In this document: piece by piece, positions 25,292 to 34,232 of the stretch
Position numbering within the stretch: position 1 is the stretch's first letter
Layout of the letters: the number at the start of each line of letters is the position of its first letter
Assembly: GCA_045589595.1 (NCBI GenBank)
Contig: JAZNPK010000002.1
Coordinates: forward strand, 186,001-250,000
Origin: SIG77 sp045589595
GTDB lineage: Bacteria > Verrucomicrobiota > Lentisphaeria > Victivallales > UBA1829
DNA: 64,000 nt
Direction of reading: 5' to 3'
Notes under the pieces: generated by a model
What the model saw: the letters and a program-made list of their open reading frames with translations, nothing else
Told to the model about the DNA's origin: nothing
Database searches by the model: none
Translations under genes and position numbers: made by a program

Positions 25292-26119
25292 ATGAAAAAA
25301 ACTGATTTGGTGAAATTGATCGGAAAACTCGGCATTGCTCCCAGTAAGAAACTGGGACAGAATTTTCTGGTGGACGATCAGTTTCTGGACTGGATCATCC
25401 GCACTGCTGATGTTCACGCGGAGGAGCCGATCCTGGAAGTGGGGCCCGGCCTCGGCGCTCTGACGGAACGGATCCTTGCCGCCGGTGCCAGACTTACTGC
25501 CATTGAGTTCGACCGGAAACTGGCGGAGTATCTCCGGTCCGCCCTTGTCCCTGCCGGATTGACGCTCATCGAAGGCGACGCCTGTAAAGTCAGAATGGAA
25601 GCCGTGTTCGGTCCGGGCGTGGATTTCCGTGTGATTTCCAATCTGCCTTATTCTGCCGGTACGATCGTGGTGGCGAATCTGTTGGATCTGCCGCTGCCGC
25701 CCAGAGAAATGATCGTGATGCTCCAGAAAGAAGTCGGGCTGCGCTTCGTGGCGGAAACCGGATCGGATGACTATTCCGCTCTGACCGCGCGGATCGCCGC
25801 CGTTTACAATACGGAGATCATCCGGATCGTGCCGCCGGATCTCTTTTATCCCAGACCGGAGATCGATTCCTGCATCGTCCGTATGGTCCGGAAAGATGAT
25901 CTGCCGCCTCATCCCCTGCGGAAAGTCCTTTCTCAACTCGCCCGGACTGCCTTCGCGCACCGCAGAAAAAAGATGTTCAAGCAGACCGCCGCCGTTTTCG
26001 GTGCAGAACCGTTGACTGCCGCTATGGAAAAAGCGGGCGTCGATCCCGATATCCGGGCAGAACGGGTGACGCCGGAACAGTTCCTGATCATGGCGCAGTC
26101 CCTGATGCCGGAGGAATGA
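25292..26119 (+). CDS. rsmA: 16S rRNA (adenine-N6,N6) dimethyltransferase
   Basis: 275-residue KsgA-type methyltransferase that dimethylates two adjacent adenines near the 3' end of 16S rRNA during 30S maturation. Seen: KKLGQNFLVD at the N-terminus, the SAM site LEVGPGLGALT, and the catalytic NLPY at 117-120. The C-terminal domain ends in the usual TAFAHRRKKMFKQ region. It is followed after 7 bases by an ABC-F gene, a common ribosome-themed pairing. Confidence 0.96.
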   Translation: MKKTDLVKLIGKLGIAPSKKLGQNFLVDDQFLDWIIRTADVHAEEPILEVGPGLGALTERILAAGARLTAIEFDRKLAEYLRSALVPAGLTLIEGDACKVRMEAVFGPGVDFRVISNLPYSAGTIVVANLLDLPLPPREMIVMLQKEVGLRFVAETGSDDYSALTARIAAVYNTEIIRIVPPDLFYPRPEIDSCIVRMVRKDDLPPHPLRKVLSQLARTAFAHRRKKMFKQTAAVFGAEPLTAAMEKAGVDPDIRAERVTPEQFLIMAQSLMPEE

Positions 26120-26126
26120 TCCCGCA

Positions 26127-28022
26127 ATGGCACAGGAACAACGGAAAGTCCTCTGGACCGGCGATGGTATGGGATATACCATCGGCAGGGATACCCTGCT
26201 GAAAGATGCGTTTTTCTCCATTTTCGACGGCGAACGGGTCGCCCTCGTCGGGCGGAACGGATGCGGAAAATCCACATTGCTGCGGATCATCTGCGGACAG
26301 GAGCAGCTTTCTGCCGGGACTGTGACGCAGGCGCGGGATCTGCGGATCGCGTTCATGCCACAGGATTTCGATTGGAAAAGCGAAAAAACTGTCCGGGAAG
26401 TCGTCCGGGAAGGTCTTGAAGTTTTTGAAAATGCCATCCGCGATTATGAAGCACACCGGAACCCGGATCAGAACGCGGCATTTCTGGATTTTCATCAGGC
26501 GTGGAATACGGAAAACAAACTGGATGCCATGCTGGATAAGATCGGGTTCGGCGGCAGTCACGGCAACAGACCGTTTACGGAACTTTCCGGCGGGGAACGC
26601 CGCCGCGCTCTGCTTGCACGCGCGATCATCGGCGAACCGGAACTGCTGCTGCTGGATGAACCGACAAACCATCTGGACATCCATGCCGCAGCCGGGATCG
26701 AAGCGTTTCTGGAAACGTACCGCGGCGCATGTCTGCTGGTGACGCATGACCGGTTCTTTCTGGACCGTGTCGCCACACGGATCGTGGAACTGGATCACGG
26801 CAAACTTTATTCTGTTGACGGCTCTTACGCAGATTTCCTTGAAGCCAAAGCGGAACGGGAATACAACGAAGATGTGCTGGAACAGAAACGGAAAGCATTT
26901 TTACGCCGGGAGATCGAATGGGTGCGCCGGTCACCGAAAGCCCGTCTGCGCCGCAACCTCGGACGGGAAAAACGGTATTATGAGATCGCTGCCCAGACCG
27001 GACCGGAGCGGACCGGAGATATGGATCTGGTGATCCCGCCGCCGTCACGCCTCGGAAATAAAGTCGTCGAATTGAAAGATATATCCCTGTCGCTGGGCGG
27101 CAAAACGCTGCTGGATCATTTTACCTGCGAATTTACCGCCGCAGATAAAGTGGGGATCGTCGGAGCCAATGGCGTCGGCAAAAGTTCTCTGCTGAAACTG
27201 ATCACCGGAGAACGGATGCCGGACAGCGGTTCTGTGGAAGTTGCCCGGACCGTTGAGTTCAATCTGATCGGGCAGAACCGGGAACAGCTGGAACCGGAAA
27301 AGACCGTTCTGGAAGAAGTCGGTGCCGGCAAAGAATTTGTCCATTTCGGCTCGGAACGCCTGACCGTCTGGACCTATCTGAAACGGTTTCTGTTTACGGA
27401 TGACCGGATCAAAACGCAGGTGAAATATCTTTCCGGCGGCGAAAAAGCCCGTCTGGCTCTGGCAAAAGAATTGAAGAACGGCGGCAATTTTCTGATCCTT
27501 GACGAACCGACAAATGACCTTGATCTGCCCACTTTGCGGATTCTGGAAGAGGCACTGGCGGCTTATCCCTCCACCATTCTGGTTGTCAGTCATGACCGCT
27601 ATTTTCTGAACCGGGTCTGCAATCATATTCTGGCATTTGATGAGCCGGGACACCCCACGATGGATGTCGGCGATTTTGACTACTATATGAGCCACCGTGC
27701 AAATACCGTTCAGACGCCGTCGAACAGCGGCGGCAGCGGGAAAAAATCTGTCGCCGCCGAGCCGGTCACCGCAAAGAGATCCGCCTCCAAAAAACTCTCC
27801 TACATGGAGGACCGGGAGTTGAAACAGCTGGAAGACCGTATCCCGGAACTGGAAGACAGCATCGCCGGGATCGAAGCAAAATTTTCCGATCCGGCAGGGA
27901 TGTCCGCCGCCGAAATGCAGACTCTTACCGCTGAACTGGACGAAAAACGCGCCGAACTGGAAAAGATGTATGCGCGTTGGGAAGAACTTGCCGCCAAACT
28001 GGAAGCTCTGACGCAGGGCTGA
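26127..28022 (+). CDS. ABC-F ATPase, Uup-like
   Basis: 631-residue soluble twin-ABC protein of the ABC-F class, which acts on ribosomes and not in transport. First cassette: Walker A GRNGCGKST (42-50), signature LSGGERRR, Walker B LLLLDEPTNHLD. Second cassette: Walker A GANGVGKSS (346-354), signature LSGGEKARLALAK, Walker B LILDEPTNDLD. The charged C-terminal coiled coil after about residue 545 is the Uup/CTD feature. No membrane segments. It is next to rsmA, in line with a role on the ribosome. Confidence 0.92.
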   Translation: MAQEQRKVLWTGDGMGYTIGRDTLLKDAFFSIFDGERVALVGRNGCGKSTLLRIICGQEQLSAGTVTQARDLRIAFMPQDFDWKSEKTVREVVREGLEVFENAIRDYEAHRNPDQNAAFLDFHQAWNTENKLDAMLDKIGFGGSHGNRPFTELSGGERRRALLARAIIGEPELLLLDEPTNHLDIHAAAGIEAFLETYRGACLLVTHDRFFLDRVATRIVELDHGKLYSVDGSYADFLEAKAEREYNEDVLEQKRKAFLRREIEWVRRSPKARLRRNLGREKRYYEIAAQTGPERTGDMDLVIPPPSRLGNKVVELKDISLSLGGKTLLDHFTCEFTAADKVGIVGANGVGKSSLLKLITGERMPDSGSVEVARTVEFNLIGQNREQLEPEKTVLEEVGAGKEFVHFGSERLTVWTYLKRFLFTDDRIKTQVKYLSGGEKARLALAKELKNGGNFLILDEPTNDLDLPTLRILEEALAAYPSTILVVSHDRYFLNRVCNHILAFDEPGHPTMDVGDFDYYMSHRANTVQTPSNSGGSGKKSVAAEPVTAKRSASKKLSYMEDRELKQLEDRIPELEDSIAGIEAKFSDPAGMSAAEMQTLTAELDEKRAELEKMYARWEELAAKLEALTQG

Positions 28023-28051
28023 AACGAATCTGATCCCCGAAGGGCAGGGAG

Positions 28052-29155
28052 TTACTTTCTTGCCATCTTTGTGATGTAATACAGACCGAATGCCTGATAG
28101 AGGAACGGTACGATCCAGATGATGTACTGGGGATAAAGATTGGCTTCTTTCCGGAGCGCATCCGCAAACAGCACGTTGGCAAAATAAATCCCCGCCAGAA
28201 GCACGCTGAGGAACAGCCCCACACTGGTCTCCCGGCGACTGGTCCGGATGGCAAGAGGCAGCCCCAGCAGCAGAAACGCGATGGGCGCCAGTGCCAGACA
28301 GACCCGTTTGCTCAATTCCGTTTCAAGTCTGGTGGAATCCTTACCTTCCCGTTTCAGGATCACGATACGGGCGAGAAGGTCGTTCAGCGGCAGGAATTTT
28401 TCGCGCATGGCGATACGCCCGGCATTGAGCTGCTGTCCGTAATCCCAATCCACGCGGAATTCATCCATAAAGCCCACGACCGTATGGGGATTTTTGCCGC
28501 CGGATCTGGTTTCCACCTGTGCATCGTAAAGGACGATCTGCATTTTTTTCGCTTCTTTATCCACGAGGACTTTGCCGCGGGCGGCGGTGGCGTCTTCCTG
28601 GATCCCCTTCTCGGACACACGGTAAACCTGAACAAAATAAATATTGTTGTCATCGTCTTTCGAGGCAAAATAAAGGGACGTTCCGGGCATGAAATTTTTC
28701 ATGTCCACCGGTCTGCCGGCGGTGAAAAATGCCAGCGGATGATTTACCGCGATCTCTTCCACAAGATTCCGCGCCCGTTCCATGGTCATGGGACCGGTGT
28801 AAAGCTGGAGCTGCAGGCAGACCGCTGTAAAAATGATCGTGGTGACGATCAGCGGGGAAACGATCTGAAGAATGGAAACCCCGCACGCCCGCATGGCTGT
28901 GATCTCACTGTCGGCAGACATACGCCCGAAAACGAGCATGATCGCCACCAGAGACGCCCACGGGACAGTGAAGCAAAGCGCATGGGGAATGGAGTAAAGC
29001 AGCACTTCAAGCGCAACGGATGCGGGGATCCCCTGCGCAAGAGAGTTGAAGATCTTGATCAGCTGGGCGCCCGCCATACCGAAGGTCAGAACGCCGATCG
29101 CCATAAGAAATGTGGCGAGAAAACTTTTTGTGACATACAGGTTGAGTATTTTCAT
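28052..29155 (-). CDS. LptF/LptG family permease
   Basis: 367-residue inner-membrane protein of the YjgP/YjgQ family, the transmembrane half of the LPS export ABC transporter (LptB2FG). Membrane helices are near the N-terminus (about 11-33, 48-75, 97-120) and the C-terminus (last three helices from about 285), with a periplasmic beta domain between, as in LptF/G. The segment GRMSADSEITAMRACGVSI is the family coupling region. Which of F or G it is cannot be settled here; no partner gene is adjacent. Confidence 0.88.
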   Translation of the reverse strand: MKILNLYVTKSFLATFLMAIGVLTFGMAGAQLIKIFNSLAQGIPASVALEVLLYSIPHALCFTVPWASLVAIMLVFGRMSADSEITAMRACGVSILQIVSPLIVTTIIFTAVCLQLQLYTGPMTMERARNLVEEIAVNHPLAFFTAGRPVDMKNFMPGTSLYFASKDDDNNIYFVQVYRVSEKGIQEDATAARGKVLVDKEAKKMQIVLYDAQVETRSGGKNPHTVVGFMDEFRVDWDYGQQLNAGRIAMREKFLPLNDLLARIVILKREGKDSTRLETELSKRVCLALAPIAFLLLGLPLAIRTSRRETSVGLFLSVLLAGIYFANVLFADALRKEANLYPQYIIWIVPFLYQAFGLYYITKMARK

Positions 29156-29259
29156 CCAGAAACATTCCGTTGTGTTGATGCGGTCGAAAAAATGTTATTC
29201 CCTTACAATAGCACAACTTTTGTATATTGGAAAGCAAAATTTGAAAAAAAATGCTTTTT

Positions 29260-30204
29260 TCAGTCGTTTCCGTCTCTGCCGAGTGCTTTTGCCGCAGTTC
29301 TGAAATGCATCTTCGCGAGCCGTGTCAGCAGTGTTTCCCCGCCCTGTTTCGCCAGTTCAGCCGCCACGGTATCGGTCTGGACACCGGCACCTTTCGGCAG
29401 CACGGTCCCGATGGAATCGCCCAGAAGTTTGATCCTGCGGACAAATTCCGCTCTGGCGAGGATGGACGCCGCCGCCACGGCAATATCGCTTTCCGCCTTT
29501 GTCTGCTGACGGAGTCTGATGCCTCTGCCGCTTTCCATCAGCGCATTCCGGATCAGGTGTTCCGCCCCGAATTTATCCGCGAGCGCTTCGGTACATTCCG
29601 GCGCCTTCTGAAGCAGGTTCTCCAGGGCTCTGGCATGACCCCACGCGAGCAGCCGGTTGAGACTGCCGATTTTGGCGTATGCCCGGTTGTATGCCTCCGG
29701 ACCGATGGCAACGATGGCGGTCTTTCCGTGGAGGATCGGCGTGATTTGAGCGGCGATCTCCGTGATCCGGGCATCGCTTTTGATGGTTTTGGAATCCCGG
29801 ACACCGAGAGCTGTCAGTTTTGCGACGGCACTTTCATCCGCGACAAATGCGCAGGCAATGACAAGCGGACCGAAGAAATCGCCTTTTCCGCTTTCGTCGA
29901 TCCCGGCATGAGGTGTAAAGACCGTTTCCGCGGCACTGTCTGCGTCCGGAGATGTGAACGCGGCTTCTTTGAGGACCTGCGGTTCCAGCAGAAACTCCAG
30001 AAATTCAGCTGTCCCTTTTCCCTGAATGACCAGTTTGCCGGATGTATATGCCGCGATGCTGATATTTTCCCGTTTGGTTTTGAATACACAATAAGGTGCA
30101 TCTGTCAATTCCCAGCTGCCGTCTTTCAGGATGCGGTGCAGTTCCTGCATCTGTTCCGGCGTCAACTGAATGACTTTGCAAGTCGGTGAAGCCTTTTCCG
30201 TCAT
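29260..30204 (-). CDS. rnhC: Ribonuclease HIII
   Basis: 314-residue RNase H that removes RNA from RNA-DNA hybrids. An N-terminal TBP-like substrate-binding domain (about 1-90) precedes the catalytic domain, which opens with GIDESGKGDFFGPL (D103, E104), the Asp-Glu pair that separates HIII and HII from RNase HI. Later acidic residues (D in GVRDSKTI) complete the site. I chose ATG 30204, with AAGGA 11 bases before; a longer frame would need GTG 30240 without a ribosome site. Confidence 0.92.
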   Translation of the reverse strand: MTEKASPTCKVIQLTPEQMQELHRILKDGSWELTDAPYCVFKTKRENISIAAYTSGKLVIQGKGTAEFLEFLLEPQVLKEAAFTSPDADSAAETVFTPHAGIDESGKGDFFGPLVIACAFVADESAVAKLTALGVRDSKTIKSDARITEIAAQITPILHGKTAIVAIGPEAYNRAYAKIGSLNRLLAWGHARALENLLQKAPECTEALADKFGAEHLIRNALMESGRGIRLRQQTKAESDIAVAAASILARAEFVRRIKLLGDSIGTVLPKGAGVQTDTVAAELAKQGGETLLTRLAKMHFRTAAKALGRDGND

Positions 30205-30259
30205 AGTATATCTGTTCCTTATTTTTTCGTAATTTTGCACTGATCCGGCAGATTTGCTC

Positions 30260-30286
30260 TTGACTTTCTGTAATTATGACTATAAT
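30260..30286 (+). promoter_or_regulatory. Promoter of the secreted coiled-coil protein
   Basis: TTGACT (30260-30265), 15 bases, TATAAT (30281-30286). Confidence 0.45.
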
Positions 30287-30339
30287 TTACTATGGTGCAA
30301 AGAAAAGTCAACTGTAAAACCGAAGGATGATACAACGAA

Positions 30340-31818
30340 ATGAAACGGCAGAACCTTTACCTTCTTGCGATCGTCGCGGCAACTGCAGCGCAGTGCATGC
30401 TTACCGCACAGGAAAAAAATTCGTCAGGAACGGCAGCCGCCCAGATACTGGCACAGCAGAACAGTGAGTATGCGCTTTCCCGTCAGCGCAGAGCGCGGAT
30501 CGAACAGATCCTGGCGGAGGCTGTGAAAAACGGTGCGGACATCACCCGCCCCGATGCTGTTTCCGCCATTGAAACACAGATCTCAAAAGAAATGCCCCTT
30601 TCCCCCGTCATTGAACTGCGCAGTGAGTCGGTTCAGAAACTGGACCAGGAAGCGGAACGTCTGATGCGGAAAAAATTTGATGCGGCTCTGGAGAAAAAAC
30701 TGCAGGCTGCCGCAGAAAAGAAAGCCGTTGAAAAATATCCTGCCATCGCCCGCGGAACGGAAGTCACATTCACCTACGAAAAAGGACGTTACGCCGGAAG
30801 CACCATCAAAGGCGTGTTTTTGTCTGCGACAGCACGCTATGTGCAGATCGGGGACCGCCGTATCCCCTACGTGGATATGGAAAGCAATCAGCGGGCGATG
30901 TTTGATGCGCAGTACAATCAGGAACAGCGCAGCCGGTATGTCCGGGAACTGCTTGGCAACTTTGCCGCAAAGAAGAAAGAGACCCGGCAGGAGATCTTCC
31001 TGCAGCTTCTGGCAGGACAGCGTCTGGAAAATGAAAAGAACGGCTATCTTTATGACACGCAGAAGATGCGTTGGGAAACTGCCAGACAGTATTTCCAGAC
31101 GATCCTGAAGCCCGCCCAGGAAAAGGCGAAAGTCGAGTTCGCAGCAGCCGCCGCACGCAAAGCTGCGGAGCAGGCGGAAAAACAGAAAGCACAGGATGCC
31201 GTCGGTTACAGCGAAGGTCTTGCAAAAATCGATACCAGCGACAATGCACGTTATGAAGAGATCATGAAGGATGTGACCGCACGCCGTCAGGAGATCTACA
31301 AAAAATTTGCCGGAGTCGATGCCTGTCAGGGATACGGTAATGCCGTCTGGGGCGTGAGCCGCAGTGAAGTCGCCTACATCTTCTCCAAAGAAGCCGGGGC
31401 TACGATGAAGAGCAACCTCGCCGGTGATACTGTCAGCTTTGAAAATGGCACACCTGCCGCAGTCCGTTTCTATTACCGGAACAACAAACTGTACAAAGTG
31501 GAAGAACTTTACGGCACGATATCTTTTGAAGTCTTTGAAAAGGTCAAAGCCAATTGCCACGAAGCACTGGGGAACTCCACGGAGGAAAAAGCCCGCAGCG
31601 GACAGGATCTGTTCAAAATGCTGGAACGCGGCGAGTTGAAACCGGCGGACATCCGTTCCGCTGAGGATAAAGACGCCTACGATGCAGATGTCTATGTGTT
31701 CCACTGGACCGGTGAATATTCCAAAGGCATCCTTACCTTCGTTTACAACCGGGAAGAAGATGTTTACGAAGGCGTCACTCTGACCAAAGAAAATTTCAAA
31801 GAGAACGCCGGGAAATAA
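30340..31818 (+). CDS. Secreted coiled-coil protein, unknown function
   Basis: 492 residues. A signal peptide (about 1-22, ending LTAQ) is followed by a long Ala/Glu/Lys/Gln-rich helical region (about 30-300) likely to form coiled coil, with a short beta segment near 140-170 (RGTEVTFTYEKGRYAG). The C-terminal 170 residues form a mixed domain starting QGYGNAVWGVSRSEVAYIF. That pattern resembles small periplasmic ligand domains read in other secreted proteins, but I do not recognise a family. The next gene starts one base after its stop. Confidence 0.75.
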   Translation: MKRQNLYLLAIVAATAAQCMLTAQEKNSSGTAAAQILAQQNSEYALSRQRRARIEQILAEAVKNGADITRPDAVSAIETQISKEMPLSPVIELRSESVQKLDQEAERLMRKKFDAALEKKLQAAAEKKAVEKYPAIARGTEVTFTYEKGRYAGSTIKGVFLSATARYVQIGDRRIPYVDMESNQRAMFDAQYNQEQRSRYVRELLGNFAAKKKETRQEIFLQLLAGQRLENEKNGYLYDTQKMRWETARQYFQTILKPAQEKAKVEFAAAAARKAAEQAEKQKAQDAVGYSEGLAKIDTSDNARYEEIMKDVTARRQEIYKKFAGVDACQGYGNAVWGVSRSEVAYIFSKEAGATMKSNLAGDTVSFENGTPAAVRFYYRNNKLYKVEELYGTISFEVFEKVKANCHEALGNSTEEKARSGQDLFKMLERGELKPADIRSAEDKDAYDADVYVFHWTGEYSKGILTFVYNREEDVYEGVTLTKENFKENAGK

Positions 31819-31819
31819 A

Positions 31820-32764
31820 ATGTCCAGAGAAGAAATTCTGATCCGTTCTTCTGTGGATGGAACGATGCAGAAAGCATTGCTCTATGCCGCAGAAGGGACT
31901 GAGCCGCGGCCTCTGGTCGTGGCGCTCCATACATGGAGTTTCGGCTGTGAGCAGAACCATAATGCTTACAGGGATGAAGCCGCAGCCCGGAACTGGCACA
32001 TGATCTATCCCCATTTCCGCGGAAAGAACACGAATCCGGAAGCACTCTGTTCCGATATGGCGGTCGGTGATATTGCGGACGCTGTTGCGTGGGCGAAAGA
32101 ACATCTTGCCGTGGATCCGGACCGGATCTATCTGATCGGCGGTTCCGGCGGCGGTATGTCAACACTGATGCTGGCGGGGAGACATCCGGAACTGTGGACA
32201 GCCTGTTCTTCGTGGTGTCCGATCTCCGATGTGGCTGCGTGGCACGATGAGACCATCGCAGATTCCCGTTTTTCCTGTTATGCCGGAAATATTGAAGCCG
32301 CATGCGGCGGAAATCCGGCGGAGAATGAAGCCGCCCGCGCCGAAGCATTGCGCCGTTCCCCCATCACATGGCTCGGAAATGCAGCGGGTCTGACGCTGGA
32401 TATTGCCACCGGGATCCACGACGGACATACCGGCAGTGTTCCCGTCCGTCAGGCAATGAATGCATACAATCTGCTGGCGGCGGAAACTGACCGGTTCAGT
32501 ACGGAAGATATTGAGTACATCTGCCGCAACGAAGCGATCCCGCATCATCTTCAGGCGGAAAACGAACAGGATCCGTCCTACGGCACCCGTGTGATCCATC
32601 TGCGCCGGTCCTCCGGCTCGGTCCGGCTGACATTGTTCGAGGGCGGGCATGACTGGATCCCCTTTGCCGCATTCGACTTTTTTGAACGGCAGGTGCGCGG
32701 TGCTGCGCCCGACTGGTCGCCCGGTACTGCGTCCGCCGGGGGCTCCACAGGTTTGAGCCGGTAA
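31820..32764 (+). CDS. Alpha/beta hydrolase (prolyl-oligopeptidase/esterase type)
   Basis: 314-residue cytosolic hydrolase. The nucleophile elbow is LIGGSGGGM (Ser109), the family-like opening PLVVALHTWS provides the oxyanion region and EGGHDW near residue 275 supplies the catalytic His. It resembles the S9/dienelactone esterases found beside glycosidases. It begins one base after the preceding stop, so it is probably co-translated, and converges on the terminase gene 2 bases away. Confidence 0.75.
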   Translation: MSREEILIRSSVDGTMQKALLYAAEGTEPRPLVVALHTWSFGCEQNHNAYRDEAAARNWHMIYPHFRGKNTNPEALCSDMAVGDIADAVAWAKEHLAVDPDRIYLIGGSGGGMSTLMLAGRHPELWTACSSWCPISDVAAWHDETIADSRFSCYAGNIEAACGGNPAENEAARAEALRRSPITWLGNAAGLTLDIATGIHDGHTGSVPVRQAMNAYNLLAAETDRFSTEDIEYICRNEAIPHHLQAENEQDPSYGTRVIHLRRSSGSVRLTLFEGGHDWIPFAAFDFFERQVRGAAPDWSPGTASAGGSTGLSR

Positions 32765-32766
32765 CA

Positions 32767-34080
32767 TCACCAGCGTTTTTGATTCAGCGATCCGGAACAG
32801 CTCTGCAGGCGTTTCCGGATCTTTTTTCCATCCAGTGCGGCGACCATATAACGGAGCGCATCCATTGCATGGTCATTGAGTTTCAGGGGTTCTTCTTTCG
32901 CAGCTCTGCTGTCTGATGCCGGAAGCCATTGGTAATCATACATTTCCGACAAAATATTTTTTAAATCGCTGAAAAAGAACAACCGTGCTTTTCCATCGCC
33001 GGCATCTGCCAGTCTGCATTTGACCCGCTGGATCCCGCTGATCACATTTTTTTCGGCGGCTTCGGTCCTGATACCAAGCATTTCCAGTTCTGCCCGTTCT
33101 GCGGCATCGTGATCCGCCACAGTGACGGTGTACCGTTCGTTGCCGGAGAGTTTCCGGATCATTTCCGCGTGTTCGGCGGTGCGGGTGGCGGACTTGTACC
33201 ATTCCCGGTAGATATAGAGTCTGCCATCGGGATCGACAGCGCCCCAGAGGCAGACAAAGGGATTGGTGTAACCGAAGTCGATGGCACGGATACGCTGCCA
33301 GTTTTCCGGGATCGGGAAGGGGGTGACCACATGTTTTTCCTCATCAAATTCCTGATAAACGGCTCCGGTATTATCGCACCAGATCCCGTCCAGCATCCGT
33401 TTTTTCATGATTTCGGGCAGCGCTTCCAGCGCGGAAATATATTCCGGCGGCAGATTTGCCCGATTGTCGTAAGCGCTCCAGGAGAGACGCGCCCACTTTG
33501 CTTTGTCAGCAAGATCATTTCCTGTTTCCGGATCGGCGTGCCGGACGCCCACACTGTGCAGCCAGTGACGCGGTCCCCGCGGGTTGCAGTCCAGAATCAG
33601 TTTCGGGATCGCCTGCCGCTGTCGGGCGTCGTATGCTTTCTGGGCGAGACGCGTCGCCGCCATCTGTACGGTCTCCCATGAAAATTGTGTGGCTTCGTTC
33701 AGAAAAACGGTAATGAATTCGTTGCCGAGGACTTTTTCGCTCCGTTCCGCATCGTCCAGACCGGCTACAAGGATTTCCGATCCGTTGAGAAAACGGATGC
33801 TCAATTCGCTTTCATTGTACCGGTAGAGCGCTGATGAAACAAATCTGCCGAGATAACTTTTCAGCGTATTGTTCCAGAGAGATGTCTTTGCGTGGACACG
33901 GCATTTCCGTGCGGCAAGCTGACGGGAGCCGGGATACTGCAGTGCGCGCCGGACAAGATATTCGGCGATGAGAGCTGTTTTTCCGGATCGGGATCCGCCG
34001 TCGAACAGGATCCGCGTTTTGTTTTTTGATGCGAGAATGTTCCAGCCGCGCTGCTGTTTTCTGTTGAACTTCAAACCCAT
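32767..34080 (-). CDS. Phage terminase large subunit, isolated
   Basis: 437-residue DNA-packaging motor of the tailed-phage TerL type. ATPase: Walker A GGSRSGKT (28-35), Walker B ITVFLNE (123-129). Nuclease: D268 in DFGYTNP, a second acidic cluster around VADHDAAERAELE and a third in DHAMDALRYM, as in phage terminases that cut and package DNA. All motifs are intact and there is no frameshift. No small terminase, portal, capsid or tail gene adjoins it; the neighbours are a hydrolase and PPi-PFK. It may be a prophage or gene-transfer-agent relic, or a domesticated gene. Confidence 0.88.
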   Translation of the reverse strand: MGLKFNRKQQRGWNILASKNKTRILFDGGSRSGKTALIAEYLVRRALQYPGSRQLAARKCRVHAKTSLWNNTLKSYLGRFVSSALYRYNESELSIRFLNGSEILVAGLDDAERSEKVLGNEFITVFLNEATQFSWETVQMAATRLAQKAYDARQRQAIPKLILDCNPRGPRHWLHSVGVRHADPETGNDLADKAKWARLSWSAYDNRANLPPEYISALEALPEIMKKRMLDGIWCDNTGAVYQEFDEEKHVVTPFPIPENWQRIRAIDFGYTNPFVCLWGAVDPDGRLYIYREWYKSATRTAEHAEMIRKLSGNERYTVTVADHDAAERAELEMLGIRTEAAEKNVISGIQRVKCRLADAGDGKARLFFFSDLKNILSEMYDYQWLPASDSRAAKEEPLKLNDHAMDALRYMVAALDGKKIRKRLQSCSGSLNQKRW

Positions 34081-34150
34081 GATGAACCTCTTTTTTTTCT
34101 GCAGAGGTCCGGAGCGTCAAAGAAAGGTGGAAAAACATCGTTCCTTCTGC

Positions 34151-34179
34151 TTGATTCCTACTGCGCGCGGGTGTATATT
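34151..34179 (+). promoter_or_regulatory. Promoter of the PPi-PFK operon
   Basis: TTGATT (34151-34156), 17 bases, TATATT (34174-34179). Confidence 0.6.
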
Positions 34180-34232
34180 ATAGGGTCAGTCACCATTTTC
34201 AACAAACAAACCAATTATGAGGAAAAGAAAAG

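Noticed and set aside
30204..30240. GTG start at 30240 for RNase HIII
   Set aside because: No ribosome site; ATG 30204 has AAGGA at suitable distance.
32767..34080. Prophage
   Set aside because: One terminase gene without any other phage gene beside it does not support calling a prophage.
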